The notes beneath the pieces are model-generated. The model searched no databases. It was not told the DNA's origin and worked only from the letters and a program-made list of their open reading frames with translations. A stretch of DNA of 64,000 nucleotides. Source: Struthio camelus. Lineage: Eukaryota > Chordata > Aves > Struthioniformes > Struthionidae. Made by a program: the position numbers and the translations under genes. The stretch is from assembly GCF_040807025.1 (NCBI RefSeq), contig NC_090942.1, forward strand, positions 43,230,911 through 43,294,910, written 5' to 3'. Shown piece after piece: positions 43,041-57,898 of this stretch (the stretch's first letter is position 1; the number at the start of each line of letters is the position of its first letter).

Positions 43041-44669
43041 GAAAACCTCCTCCCTACAGCTACAAAGTATAGGACACGGCCAGTGGATTAAGACTGAGCT
43101 GCTTAACAACAAGTAACAGTCATAAAATGAAGGATTTGCAAGATTCCTGGTTCAGTCAGGATAGGACCGAGGCAACGTTTCTGTCAAGCACCTGAAAGCT
43201 GGACAAAAGAGGAACACTGCAAAGCCAGTGTGTGGAAGATGCCCAGGTTGCCAAGGGGATAGACAGCGCTGTGACAAACATGTGGAGTGAGCGGGGTCAT
43301 TTGCTATGCTGGAGCTACCCAAAAAAGAAGTATTTTAACACAACCCAATGTGAAAGCACACCTGTAGGGAGAAGGAATCCTGGTGACACCTGCACAGGAG
43401 GAAATAAGATCCTGGAAAGGACTGACTCTGTGCAGGATTAAGAAATTACAGAGGACAAGCCAGACAGCTCACGTGCTCCAAACAATGCTGTGACAAAAAA
43501 AGATACATGGATATATGGACAACAAAATAGTGATCAACACTGTGATGCGATTTTGGTGTACAGCATTAGCCCAGTGATCCTGGAATACAGTGTCAAGTTA
43601 GTGACCACATCTCTCGTGGAATTAAAATTAACTTGCAGAAGAGATCCACCAAAATAATTGGAAGACAGGAAAATTTTCAAAAGCTCCAGAAAAAATGTCA
43701 TTTGCTTGTCAAAATCACTAGAGATTGCTTCTATAGGGTCTCTAAATACCTGCTATTAAAAGGGTGTTAATTTAGATAAAAGACTCAGTGATCATTTGAC
43801 TCAATAGCGGTAATAAGAAATACAATTTTTACACAAACACATTTTCCAAAAGAAGAATGACTATCAAGTGGTTAGGATAGAAATGGATTCTCCGCTCCTT
43901 GATGGCTTCTGCTGAAGACCGGGCACCTTTCTGGATGACATGCTTTAATCTAACACAAGTTATTTAGTTCTTTATATGGACACTCCAACAAAATGTAATG
44001 ATCTGTTCCCTGCAGGCGCTTATACCTCATCTCATGGTCCTTTCTTGCCTTCAGATCTGTGATCCTCCCAGTTATTTCCCCACATTGCTCTGCCCATTAA
44101 GGCTTGCACTGTGGAAACCACAAATAGAGTAGAAAATATCCTCTTAAATCACCCTGGTTAAGCAACACTTCTTATTAGCAACTGGGACCTTCTCTGAATC
44201 GGGAGAGAGGAAATAAAGGGAGGCAGCAACAAAGATAAGATATGCCAACAGCAATAGTAAGCCCTGGGATTATTAGGGGCGCAGGCACCCAGCAAGGTCA
44301 CCGCTGCTGACCAGGACCGAGGGACACTGCCAATCACACAGGTCAAATGACCCCATCTCAGCAGGTGTCGGATCGAGACATTCTGCCTAAGAGCTCTCAA
44401 AGTCCTTTTGCTCTGGGTTTGGGCTGCGTGCTGATCCCTTTATCATGTTCAAGAGCAGGAACTGCGGTCCTGCCAAAACTAGATAAGGGTTAAAAAAACC
44501 CAAAAATCTAGGCACTAGCAGACACTGCTATCAAACGGAGTTCTCACTTGTGCTCTTACACAGTTGGAAATGATCAGCAAATTTGGTATAAAGGGAACAG
44601 GCAGCATGATCCCAGCTGAACTGCTATAAATGTCACAGCACTTACATTGACACCACAAGTTTCAAGAAA

Positions 44670-44696
44670 AGGGATAGGGGAAGGGGAAGGGGAAGG
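44670..44696. repeat. (GGGGAA)n short tandem repeat
   Basis: About four purine-only units of GGGGAA. Confidence 0.85.
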
Positions 44697-47600
44697 ATAA
44701 TCTTGCAAAGATTGTTGTTCAAAAGTGAAAAGTCTAATGTATTTCACAAAATCTACCCTGCAAGGAATCTAATCGTCAGACTATAATTGTGTCATGGTCA
44801 AAAGATGGTCAGAGCTGAATGATGAAATAGTAACTCTTCAGCATCACTGACAAAAAAAATTCCTAAAACATGTAAAACATTTTCTACCCAAAAGTAAATG
44901 GAAAATGGGATAAAGATGTGAAAATGTTTGGACTGTTTGTTTAGGCCGATACTTACTTACAATACTTAGAACTGGAGGAAGGCTGTGCAAAGAAATTTTG
45001 CAATGCAGGGAGAGGTACTGAATTGCTATAGGATTAATGCTCTTCCATTAGCTTGAAAGTCTCCTTATATACTGTTAGAAAACACAACTGTTCCTTACAT
45101 CCAAAAACCCAGCAGCTTCCTCAGTATCCAAAGGAGTAGTTAAGCAGCAGCTGTAAGTGGTGGCTGTTTCAGCTGATGATTTTTTAAAGGGAACATTTAG
45201 TTTTGAAAGTTCCTCTCAGTAGCTTGACTGACACATGGCTGTCTATAGACGGACTTATCCAAAATGTCCCCAAGCCCCCCCTGCTTTCCAAATCAAGGCA
45301 AAATATTCCTGGTTTCCATGTGTTATGACTTCAAAAGTTGGGGCTGCTTTGCAAAGCTGTCTGTGCCCCAGGCAGAAGGTCAGGAGGGCACCACGTTTTA
45401 GAACAGGCACTGGGTGATGCCCTGAGACACAGGAGTCATCCCAACTGCAAAATCAGAGGGATAAGCACCGTGGGAAATACAGGTAGGTCAGGTGAAATGG
45501 TTTGCTTGAAAACCAGCAGTATCCTGCAGTGTCTCAAAAGGCTCCAGGGTATTTCGGCATGTCTTAGTCTTTTGGTGATTCAAAAAGCAGGATGAGGCTG
45601 GTTTCTGCAATGCAAGTCAAAAAAGGAATCCCAAGGTACTAAAGGGTTTTTAAGAAATCTCTAGAAGGCAACATCTGCCCATTCCACAAAGCTCTACACG
45701 GAAGTGGTAGAAAGATTCCTACAATGTTTTGAATACCACAGTGCCTCATTTATTCCTTTTCTTCTTCCCTCTCTCAGCCAGGAAAAAAATATCTCTCCTT
45801 ATCATTTATGAGATTGCATTTGGTAACAAACAGGCTGTGACATCTCTACTGGGAATGAGGAACCTTCGAGCAAACAGTGCATCATGATTTATTCCCCTAG
45901 CACATGAGAAAGAGCAGCAAGGATGTTTTACGTAACCCTTCAACCTTGCCTTCCAAAGGGACAACAACGGTCATCTCTGTCTCAGAGAAGTAAAGCCAGA
46001 ATATACATTGCAATGGGACTACAGCTTGACACAGGAACGTCTTGATACCAGGCCCATAAACTGGGAGAAGAGCATCTGGTTATGCCCACTCACTCCTACG
46101 GCAAGAGGATGTTTTCTTCCCATGACGTCCAGTTTTGTCTCCCTGCCTAGCCAGTGGGTCATACTTCACATTTGGTCTTCAAATTCATTCTACTTTTATC
46201 AGTGCTCGTGTGCAGTCACGTTTTACTCAAAGTTTCTTTCCACCTGGGTATGCGACAAGTAGCTATGGGAGACAATGAGATGCATATTCAATGTGTGGGA
46301 CATATGAATGGATTAATTTCAGCCAAAGTGGTTATAATAAGTTTTAATTTTAATAGTAAGTTTTCATTGCAATATAAACCAGCCAGCAAGACAGCTTCAT
46401 TTAAATAATTGATTTGAGTCTTCTTCTGCATTTCTACTCTTCAATTCTTTTGCAAGGGAAAGGTAGACCTCACTCATTGATACCGTGAAGATGGGTTGAT
46501 TTGAAACTGTGTATTATCTCTGCACAGAGCTCGATGTTTGTTTTTGCTAAGCAGGAAGATATATGATGAACATATTTAAGCCATTACACAATTTAACATA
46601 CACTATTTGGATTCCTTATTACGTATGCTAGAGAACAGTAAACGAAAACTGAAGAAAAATATCTTGGTTTTTGTTCTTTCTTGTTTTTTGGATGGAAAGT
46701 GGATATTAGAAAAAATGCAGAAATTGTAAATCTATGATAAACATATTTCACATGCATCATCATTCTTCTCAAAATATATGTTCCACTGGAAATTAGCTGC
46801 TTTGTTGCCCAAAGAAAGTCAAGGCATTTAAGCAGTTGCTTTTAGTCACCTTCAAAATTTAAGAGCTGAGTCTCTCACACACTGTTTTTATAGCTACAAT
46901 GGAAAAGAAAAAACAGGTTTCCCTGCACTTTTAAAATCACAGTTCAGTTTCCCACATTTGAGTGAGCCCATTATTGACCTGAAACTACATAAGGCAAAAT
47001 AAAGCAGATATTCCTTTTGTACTTAAGGAAGAAGCTGCTGCTGTCAAAATCTGGTACATTTCCTTGGTAAAACCCTGGTTCAAGGTGTTCAGCTGTGAAT
47101 TCCTGCATCTTAGAGCTTCAGCTGTCTTCAAGACTTTGACAGCAAGCAAGTATTGCTTGAATATTATCTATCAACATTTATTAAAATTTATGCTATTTTA
47201 ATATTATATGGTAAATTCAAAACAGGTCGTCCTAAGTTTGAATTAACTTTCAAATCTACTTATTTTAAAGAAAAAAAAGCTAAGTTAAAAGTCACACATA
47301 TTTTTTCAAATTTTAAGTCATAAATCTTATTTATTTTGTAAGTAATACATACTAAGCAATATACTATATTTAGACAAAAAGTCATATTTAACATTATTTG
47401 TTATTCCTCCGCGGTAGGTGTTACGTTGCTGTGTATCTCCTCTGCGTTTGCCTAGTATCACATAATAAAATTCATAACCCAGTCTGATCTAAATGATGGA
47501 GGTGGCGAAGGCTTGGCTAGCAGAGATTTGGATCAGTAGTTAGAGCAACGACACTGACTATGAGCATGATCCTAAATGAGAATTTAGATACTGTGGTACA

Positions 47601-49918
47601 GGTATTATGTTACCACGGGCATCACTTTACCCGCAGCTTTCCCCAGCTGACTCATCTCTCGAGCTGGGCACCTCTGAAGCGGGAGGAAGGTACCTTCGCC
47701 TCCTTCCCAGTTACGGCAGCAGGCCTTCTGCTCTGGCAGGGGCTGAAGGCAGTTCATGGGGTATTAGAGGTATCCAAGGCTACTACTACCCATTGAGAAG
47801 CCTGATGGCCTAGGATTTTTATGAATTACCATGCCAGAACATGCCAATTCACATGCTTAAGAAATCCAGGGCAAATTTGCTGCTTTAGTACTGAGAAATC
47901 CGATTATGTTATCTGAATAGACCCTTTTAGTCTTGAAATTTGCAGTCCCATTTCACCAGGACTTTAGATTACAGCTGTGCTGTAGCTGCAAAAGGGATTG
48001 TGTAATCACTGTGCCATAACAGCATTTTATTCTTACAGTCATTTATCATTGGCTGTAGCCACTTCCACAGCTCATATGCAAGAGTTAGACTAATGCACTG
48101 CAGAAATGGACATTTTTCTTTCAAGTAATCCCTCAGAAATCACTTTAAATGAGCCTCTGCACATTTTACACATGCTTAATGTAATCTTTACTTTCTGCTT
48201 AAGAAGCGAAGGGAGCAGAAGTTGTTCTATTCCTTGTAAGCTTCCAGTCCAAATATAGGAGTAAAATAATATCTCATTATGACACAAACCTCGTCGATAG
48301 AGATGCAGCATCAAATAGAACCTGAAGAGATCAAAGTCCCATCCGAGACAGTTCATATGCATTGCTGTTCAATCTGAGACAATTTTTTATGTTCCCCTAC
48401 TTCTAAAGCTGTCAGTTAGCTTTACTGCAGCATGCACTTAACCTTCCCCTGAACACTGACTTCAAAGCTTCAGTGCTTCATGGGCTCCATCAGTCTTTCA
48501 GATACCAAAAATATTGCTTTTTGCTAAGAGATGTGCTTTGTTCCTTTTGTTGGATAAGCAGAATGCCCCGGCAGTCTCAGCACTTCATCATTAACTGCAA
48601 CATAGCTCAGATACAGCTTAGGAAAGAACTGGAGCAAAAAGAAAAATGCTTTCGCCTCCCTGGCCCTGACCCCATGACACCTGTTATTTTTCACAAAAAC
48701 TCTAAAACATTTTTGAGCACAAATCAGTATCATTACAAAAAAAAAAAAAAGAGGGATATTCAGGCAACGAAGGAAACAATACAAATCCAATGGTTTTATG
48801 AATGAGGGGGATTGTTCTGTCCTGCTGGGCTCAGATCAATGCAAAGCTGGCGATATAAGCCACAGCAATGAAATAAACGTTGCCATCTGTTACGCTGAGG
48901 CTCACAGAACATTTGAAAGACACTAGTGAAAATCAGCGGCTCCCCGATGCGAGGGGCTCATGCTGCTCGCTCCCAAACACCGGCAAGGCACAGGGTGAAG
49001 CACGAGGCTTGCGTGGCACCACCAGTTCCCACGGTCTCACCGGGAAGCCCTGGCTGAGCTGCTCAGCCCCAGCAGAGCCGCCAGGGGAAATGTGATGGGA
49101 TGCTGGGGCCAGCCTGTGCTCCACCCCTGCCATCGCACCACCTCCAAGGTCCCCCAGCTGAAGGGCCAGCGCGGGCCCTTGAAGATCAGCTCCTCTGGCG
49201 CAGCTGGGCCTTCCTTCTCCTCCTCCGGAGGAGGAGCCATATCCAGCACCCTGGGAAGCCCTTCATGTGTTTTTGGCGGCTGTATAAATAAAGGAAGCAG
49301 CTCCTCTGTGGTGGCTCACCACGGATTTGAAGCTTGCTCAGGAAAGCGTGCTGTGCAAGGGGGCTGCTTCCCATCCCCGCTTCCGCCCTGGGCTAGCTTC
49401 TCCCCAGGGGATACCTATAAAACCCCAAACACACGGCACGTACTTCAGGGGGCGTTTGGGAAGCCTGCCATGTCAGGTCCCACCACCCCTTGGCGAGCAT
49501 TACTCTTGGCTCCTGCCCTGCTGTGAAGGGGACGAGAGCTTCCTTTTGCCTGCTGCGTCTTCAATGGTTAGCACCTGTAACTGGACGGGAGCAAACCGTT
49601 TCCCAAATCCCCCCCGGGTTTCTGGATGCCTGGCTTAGCCCGTTCCAAAGGGTCGGGAGCATTCGCACGGCGTGATAGCTTCTGCAGGCGTGGGCGCAGA
49701 GCAGCGCGTGGTAAAATTTATACCCGAGACATCTAAAGCTGAGCTCCCAAGCACGGAGGCATTCCTCAGGGAAAAAATGGCTTTTTATCTTTTTATGTGG
49801 AGAAACTAACAAAGCTGCATGACAGAAACAAAAAGGAAGGGAAGACACCCACATGTGAAAACAGTCTACTCCAAAACTATTCTTTTAGCGTATAGTACTA
49901 CTCAGGTTTGCAGCAGCG

Positions 49919-49954
49919 TTTTTTTCTTTTCTTTTTCTTTTTTTTTTTTTTTTT
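49919..49954. repeat. Pyrimidine tract (T-rich with C interruptions)
   Basis: T/C-only tract ending in T18 then GCAG. It looks like a splice acceptor, but no exon follows that I can support. Confidence 0.85.
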
Positions 49955-52900
49955 GCAGCCTGAGTCAATGCAGAGGATAGGATAAATCTCTTCCTTTACA
50001 TTTGAAGTATGTATTTTCAGGTTGAAAGACTCAATGGACGATATTGGCTAGACGTGCAACGCTGTTGGAAATGGGACTTGTATGCATACCTTTCAAAATT
50101 TGGCCCTTGGGGGGTGTCATAATTTCCCTCATTAGTCTAGTTATTCCTTTCAAATGCCCTTCCCCTTCCAAGCACATAACTTCTTAAAGCTATAACCAAA
50201 TCCTTTAGGAATGCATAGGGAACATCTGACTTTACAACAGATTTATTATGGAGCTTCAGGAATGACCAGCTATGCATAACTACGGACAGTAAAACACCAG
50301 TCCCGAAGCAGGGACAAGCATACAGAGGAACCTCTCAAAAGACTTAATTATGTAGAAGTCCACATGGGATTTCTGTTTTGAAGACTAACCACCAGAAAAA
50401 TGTTTTTCCTGCCTATTTGTGTTAAAACATTTGTGTCCTTCTTATCCTCTCTCCTACTTTTCTTTATATTTATGGAAAACAATGTGTACATTACGACATT
50501 GTAAGTATTCTGCGCAGCCTTTCTCCTCAAAATAGATTAAATGATCATGATTAAACTGAGATGTGCCTGAGTTTTCCACTGAATGTAAGTAAAATGCAGT
50601 TAGGTTGCTTACCTTTGAGCTCATCAGATAGGAGTGATTAACAATTTGGAAAGGTGCAGCCAGCTAGAAGAAGGCAGGTTAGAAACTTATAAGATTAACA
50701 GAAGTCTCGTAAATTGATTTTTAGCTTAACCGGTTTTCATCTAGCAAGATCTTCACCAGGAAGAAAATAAGACTAATCAGAGAAACAAAAGAAAAAGTTC
50801 ACATTAAAAAACAACCCGTTAGCCAACTGGGTTTCGAAACACTATTAGAAATAACTGGCAGGTGCCTACAAGGCAGCTACATTTGATAACTGATTAGTTA
50901 TCTAATTCTATGGCCTAGCACTTATTTTTTGAATGGTTTACTGTGTTAGCAAATAGACATGTTTGATTAGAACTATTTACTGATTTGACTAATACCCAAC
51001 TAAACGCTACACTATAGTAAGGAGCAAACAGATTTACACTAAATTTATTTGATTAGGGACACTGCAGTTAAAAATCCCAGTGTCATAGCTGAAATATATT
51101 ATTATTTTAAGTGTTGTAGACTACTAGCCATACCACATGGATTTCATGGGTAACATTTTGAAATGTTTTTTCCCCTCCAGCTGTGACTAAGAGGATCACC
51201 AAAAGAATATAATTAAAAGACCGATGACAAGACTTCCTATACTGAAAATTAAGAGACCTCAATTAACAGTAAAAATAAGTAATTGTATTTTGGGGCAAAG
51301 CAATGGGGAAGAGTAAAAAAAGAGGCTTTTTTAAAGGGGTTTTACAATCTGAAAATGATCAACTCTACTTCAAGCTGGAGAACAGAGGAACTGATTTCCC
51401 TTCTTCTTTTTATAGCTATGTGCCAGAACAGTTCTTCCTCCATCAAACATTGTTTCTCCGGTCCTGGCTGCCATGAAATTCTCATATTTTATTAGAAAAC
51501 AGCTGTATGCAACTCAGGACTGAACAATGGTTCCCTATTGGATTTTTAAGATTTTTTTCCATGAGAGGCACAAGTCCTTAGCCTATCTCCATCTAGACTC
51601 TTTGAAAGGAGCAGTGTATCCTCCTTGGGGAGGGTTTTTTTTGCCACCCCAAAATGCAACAGCCCTTGGAAATCGTGCACTGCCTTGGCAAGCCTGCCCG
51701 AGGCGCCTGGTGGTCTCCTGCAGAGCCGTGCCCGAGGTGGTACCCCCTACCTGGCGCGTTGCTGGCCGTGGGCCGGTGTACACCAGCAGATGAAATCACG
51801 CGGTAGCCGGGGTCAGTACCCACACTTAGACGTGAGTGAGGGTCAGGGTGCGTTTTCACGTCCCACAGCAGCTGAGGTCTAGCGTGGAGCCCTGCAACGA
51901 GCGGTGTCCTCAGCCTGGGGGGATCTCTGCAGCCGGCGCCACGCTGGGGCCCCGCGTCCACACGCCAGGGCACGTGAGCCCACGGCTGGAGGAGGGATAA
52001 AGATTGTTTCAGGGGGTGATGGTTGCCCTCGGCAGCTGCCCTAAGCATTTTGCTGCACGCATGACCAGAACTGCTTTGCCAAACCTTTGCACCTTTCAGC
52101 ACTGAGGACCAAACAGTTTTAAAAATGAAGAATGCCATTTATTAAATGTTCTGAATTAGGCACAATCTAGTATCCTTACTGATTCAATTTGAATATAGAT
52201 ATGGATATATTCACTTTCAACACGCTGCAGAATTTTGTAAAAACATTATTCTCAGCAGTCTGCATGCAGAGGTGGGTAGGGGGACCCAGGAGGACAGGCA
52301 AAGGGGAAGCAATTGCAGCGCTGGAATTGGATGAGGGAATCATCCAAAACCAACAAAGGACGAAGGGCTTGCTTCTGCCTTAGTAACACTGAACGGCTGC
52401 TCCAGGAACCTATTTTATTACTAAGACACTTTACAAGTCAGCAGACAGCCACATTTTTGACTGATATTAATTAATGACTTGAGAATATAACCAAAATTCC
52501 CATCAGACTTCCTTCCTTGAAGGGCTGTTGTGGTTTTCTTTTTTCTTCCCCTCCTGCCTTTGGAAAAATTACGTAGACAAAGCTATAAGTTTTAAATACG
52601 GGAAGTGACCAAAATAGCTTCCTTCTAGAGCAGCATCCTGCCTCCAACAAGGCCCAGTTCCAGCTCCTTCCGAAGAAGGTGCAAGAACGCCTGAAGGCAG
52701 GATGCAAACCTAATAAGGAACATAAGCGATAACACCTCTCGTTTGTTTCCTTTCTTTCACTCTTATGAAAATCATCTTCCCGTATTACCAAAACTGCCTC
52801 TAACAAAGCCAATGCCCATCTCTGTGGGCTGCTAAAGCTCCCTGCCAGCCAGAGCAGTAATTCTGTGCGGCAGCATTTCAGATATATACTTTCACAATGT

Positions 52901-53179
52901 CTTCGTCGAACAAAGGAATGAGGCAACTCCACCTAGCTAGCAACTGCAGAAGAAAACAGCATTGTCCCCCTTCAAAGAGGGCAGCCACGACCCTTTGTCT
53001 CTCTCAGGGGTCCCATTCCTGAAAACTCACTGAGGCCAGAACTGGTTATAAATCCAACCTCTGAGAATCAGGTTACCAGGTTGAACCCCATCATCTGCAT
53101 TTATTTGTCCGAGCAAACAGAGCCACTTACCTTATGGTGATTGAGATCCTGTAATCTCTAGTTTCTCAGTTAAACAGCT

Positions 53180-53420
53180 GCATTGATATGAATTTTTTTT
53201 CCCCAAATCCCCTGTAAATATTAATCCTTGGAGGGGCATGTTTAATTAAAATGTAAATAGTTTTCTTTATATGATTTTCTTTGGACAGCACAACTGCCAC
53301 CAAGCATCAGGCAATCTCTAGGGCACCATGAATCATGTTTTCAGACTTTTCAGTCACTGGAATGTAATTAAAAGAATCTTTTTTGTCTTGAGTCATTACT
53401 GGAAAAATAAATCCTCCTTG
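53180..53420. promoter_or_regulatory. Candidate conserved non-coding element
   Basis: Non-repetitive AT-rich sequence with TTTAATTAAA (53241-53250), gtaattaaaag (about 53365) and TGTAAATA forkhead-like cores (about 53213). Inference from motif density only. Confidence 0.3.
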
Positions 53421-55510
53421 TGAATTACCTCAGCCTCCTGCAACATCAATGCTAAAACAGGACAAAGCTGTGTTTCTGAATTCTGTCTGTTCTTAAGAGA
53501 TATAACCATGTCAGTAACAGCTTAATCACACCTTTACAGACACAGGTGGCCAGCCATGTCGTTACCTCAGTTCTAATGGCTGTGTGCTGATTTTTTAAGC
53601 ACCACGGAGTATTATCAAATGCACTTTCCAAAATACACAGGGGAAGTTTTAGTGAGTGTTAGTCATTCTGATGAAATAATCCAACCTTCATCATGGATCC
53701 ATCTAACATCAAACAAAATATTAGCATGTCTTAGGAAGTAACAGCTGAATAGAAGAGGCTGAAATACTTATCTCCTGCTGGACACCCTCACAGTAAATGG
53801 CAGTATCTCCACTGGAAAGGTAGTTAAGAATGACTTTAGTACACTGCACATATGCAAAACAAAGTCATGTGCAAATCATATTTCCAAAACACATAAAGTA
53901 TGTGTTTTGGAACACTTCTTTTTTTTTTTTTAATCTTTAGGCGTTTCTCAAAGTAGAGTTTCTTGGTATGGCATTTTTATTTGATCCTGCTATTCCTATC
54001 ATTTTCTCTTTTCTGCTTTGCTCATATCAAACACACCCCACACACCCCAGAACAGCTGAGTGCTAAGGCGGCAAGCCCAGACCTCAGGGTGAGCACAACA
54101 GAAGCTTAGGAAGAGAACTGCTTTACTGATGTAGCAGTTTCCATATAAACTCACACACACAGCAGTATTAATAGCATGGCTTGAGAAAATGGATTTTGGC
54201 TGCATCTGGGAATGGCGGTCTTCCCTAGAATTTCTTCAGCTGATGCATAGCTTAGAGATGTGGTATGTGGTTAACTGGAAGTATGTGGCAACAGGGCAAA
54301 ACACAGAGAGACCAAAGGTAGGAAAGGTGTACGGGCAGCCCGGTGGCGATTCCGGGCTGATCCCTGCCTCGGCTGCCGCTGCCTTCCTGAACAGCTCGCA
54401 CACCTCCCTGTGCGGGCAGGCTGGCCTGGAGGCACGTTATCGCACTGATAGCAGCGTGACCTCCGCCTGGCAAAGTCAGTCATATTCTATTAATCAGCAG
54501 ATCCCCAGAATCATCTCAAGGACACTGTGTTGACACCAAAACCTTGCAGCTTCCCATGCAGAATGAAAGCCTGAGGCAGCTGTACGTTGCACCTACTTTA
54601 GCTGTTCAGACAACAGATTATATCAAACATGCAAACATTATGCAAGCCTAGCCGCACCCTTGTTTGGAAAATTATATTCGGTGGCCTATAGAATTGCCAA
54701 AGTCAAGTAAACCAGCAAAAGTTCATCTCTTCTCCTCTGAGATCCCAGGATAACGTCTGCTTTCACATGCAATAGGGATGATCAGATAGCACTTCTACTT
54801 TTTCTCCTGAGCACCAGATGGAACATCACTAGACTCAGGTATTTCCTTGCACTTTCACATCTGCATCAGCCTCTCTCATGGCTGCTTTTGAACTGGCTCA
54901 AGGAAGCCTGTTTTGACTCCTACAGAAAACGGTACACACATGCCCTTCCCCTGCCACGCCTGGGACCCACAGAAGAAAAGCTCACTGCTGCTGCCAGTTA
55001 ACAGAGGGGCCATCGGGGCATTTACTTCCTGCCCCTAACAAAAGGGGCAAATACACGCATGTGTGATCTGGGCTTTTGAAGAATGACTCACGCGCATTCA
55101 AATCCTAAGCAGGGCTTATCATTGCATTGTGAAGATTAGAAAAGCAATTGACGTAAAACAGTGCCTTCATAGGGAAATTTAGCAGAGCTACTAAGTGCCC
55201 AGTATCAGAAACGGGGAAATTAGCCGCAAGGAAGGCCAACCACTTAAGCTATTCAGTACATAGTAACTTTAGAAATTTGAATGCAGCTTCCAAAGCCAAG
55301 AACTAAATTACACCTCCTGAATTTAATATTCGTAATATTAGCAGCTTCTCATGTGGAGCTCAGAATTTAAGTCTTGACAAATTAGAGAATGAACGCAACC
55401 CGTTATTGACTTTATCCCTTATCGTTGTTCATTCTGCAGTGTATTAATTCCCTTGTTCGTTCACTCAAACTGTAGCCTTAATTTAGTCTTTGCATTCTTC
55501 AACCTGTCTC

Positions 55511-55552
55511 AAAAAAATTTAAGTAATTAGTAAAAAAATTTAAGTAATTAGT
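55511..55552. repeat. 21-bp perfect tandem duplication
   Basis: Two identical copies of a unit containing AAGTAATTAGT, each with a TAATTA-type homeodomain core. Confidence 0.92.
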
Positions 55553-57898
55553 AGAAAAGTGGGCTTGATTATGAGTTTGCAAGACCGTATATGATTGTTT
55601 ATTTTAATTAATTTATTTTACGTTCACAATCGGTTAGTCACCTCAGGGGAAATAAAATCCCGTTAAAAACTCCGAATCATTGTCTGTATTCACCACAGGA
55701 TGGTCACGGCTAGTCTTCTTTCTCAGGGATGACCTATAGTGGAAAGTGTTGCTTTGAAAGGCAGACATAGACATGAGTCACCTTTTATAAAAAGGAAAAC
55801 AATGAAACGAAAATAAGAAAATGAAAGCAACAACAAAATCACATATGCCTTTATATGATAAGATTGAAAAATCCGTTACTGACCCAACAAAACCAAACTG
55901 ATTTGTCCTTTTCTGGTAGAAGGATCAAGGTCAGCCCCCAAATGTCACTAGACCTAGGAAATAATTTGTCTCAAATTCTGATTTTAGGGTGTACATACTT
56001 TGAACACTATTAAGGCTCTAGACTTCTTAAAACATCAGAAATGTAAATCTGAGACAAGATTTTGGGGGAATCTCTAAAGTAAGTGCGAAAAAGAAGCATC
56101 TAAAGGCTTTCCAGCAGAATTTCTTGTTAGCAAGAAATTGCTGATTGATGTCTAAAATTATTATTCAAACACAGAGGATTTGTATTCTGTTTGTTCATGG
56201 TAAATCAGCAAATAATGTTTGATTTTAACAACAGAGCTGATAGGACTGAAACACTGAATCTAAAACCTTCAAAATCATTTTGCGTGCACTGAAAGTCCAG
56301 ACTGTAATCCATGATGTTTGTGTTAGATTTTCCCCTCCACTTCCTCCAGTTTGACTGAAAAAAATTACGTAGTTCACTAGTCAAACAAGATGTCCATGCA
56401 CCAGTATGGATCAGCTTCTTGGGAAAAATGTGTTCATCTGAGTTTAGTGCCCCTGTTCATCAACCTGATCTGAATTATGAATGTGTGTGTCTGCACATAC
56501 CATGCTATTTAAAAACGGAAACTAAAAGAGCTTCTAACGGCTCCATGTCAGGAGTAGAAAAGTGAACTGTACGAGTCATTCAGATAGATATCTTAAACTA
56601 ACCTAGCACCTTGGAATAAAAATGTTCTTTCCCCAAATTTTATGTGCAGCATTTGGCAACGTTTTCTCCTTGAATATAGTTTCAGGTTTCTGCTCTTTTA
56701 TGATTGCTTTAATATATAAGTACGGTCAATTTATAAACTAATGGTGATGAAAATGCTATTTATTACGGATACATCTGCCATGGCACTGTAAATTCTTTGG
56801 TTACTATCAACAGTAATATTTTGTAAAAAGTCATTATAATAAAATAATGACAATGATATACTAAAACTACTGAATACGCTAACTCAGAAATTCCTCAAAA
56901 AAGGAAATATTTTAGCTCTCTTAAAAACATGGTATAGACTAGGCAAATAGTAAAATAACTAAGTCACTGTATCTAGCGAGTCTTGATTGAGCCAGAAGTA
57001 CCCTTAAACCCAGATACTGGCCCCGCTCTCCCTACCCCAGAAAATGAACGTAAAGTATCCGTCCTCTGGCTCGGTAGCATTTAACATCCGCCTGGCATGG
57101 GCTTTACAGGGTACGAGGCTTGGCAAAATCAGGTTAGAGATATGTATTTCAGCAAGCACCACATTTAAACAAGGTGTCATGTCACGTCAGAAAATACCTC
57201 CAGTCCTTGATGCCATCTGAAATCGCCCTGCTTCGCTGAGCCCGGGTCCTGCCACGTTTTCTCACGCACCTCCTCGGAGCTGCCGAGTGCCTGCGACTCC
57301 CCCTGCGCCGTACGTACCGCTGCAGCGCACGGCTGCAAGTCGTTGCAGCATTGGGGCTCTAGAGAGCACACCAGTATCCAGAACAGCTGGTGCTATCACC
57401 GCACTTACCCTTTTTAGCACCTCTCTCTCCTGATGCCACCCCACTGCTCACTTTTGCCTCGGCTCGTTGCAGTACCACGTGCTGGCCTGGTCCTGCGCCT
57501 TTGGAAAACAGCCTTGGGAAACTTCCAGCCTTGTCGTGATGTGGTTATTGAAAGAAAGAGAGCTAAAGGCCTGGAAAAACTAAAATTTCACACAAAAGCT
57601 AGTAATGAAAGGTTTTTTTTTTTAAATGATGTCTTCCTAAATATACACCTACAGTAAACACAACTACCAGAAAAATAGATTGTTTGTCATAGGAGATGTA
57701 CTCAACCAGCTGGTTTTCTAATTGCCAATTTGCAAGTCCTTGGTAAAAGGCTTACCCATTCTTCTTAAAAAGGGTGGAATTTTAGCTGAAATTCCCTCAA
57801 GATACAAAAGCAGATTCGTAATCTAAGCATTTATTGTCGTAATTGCCTGCTATGTTATGGAGTGCTTCTATGAAGCTCTGCATATTGTGACCTGATTG

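Larger units (their letters stand above)
41111..49920. other. Intergenic, no gene recognised
   Basis: Contains a perfect 10-bp inverted repeat (42687-42715), an A21 run (43020-43040), a GGGGAA repeat (about 44670-44696) and a GC-rich patch (about 48950-49250). Open frames are chance-like. Confidence 0.55.

Noticed and set aside
49919-49960. Long pyrimidine tract ending in GCAG, like a splice acceptor
   Set aside because: The sequence after it does not encode a recognisable peptide and has no donor partner that I can support; treated as a simple repeat.
51593-52138. 181-codon open frame on the - strand
   Set aside because: Lies in a CpG-rich patch where stop codons are scarce; overlapping frames on the other strand are also open, and no domain or signal is visible.
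52471-52932. 153-codon open frame on the - strand
   Set aside because: No start context, domain or splice partner; most likely chance.
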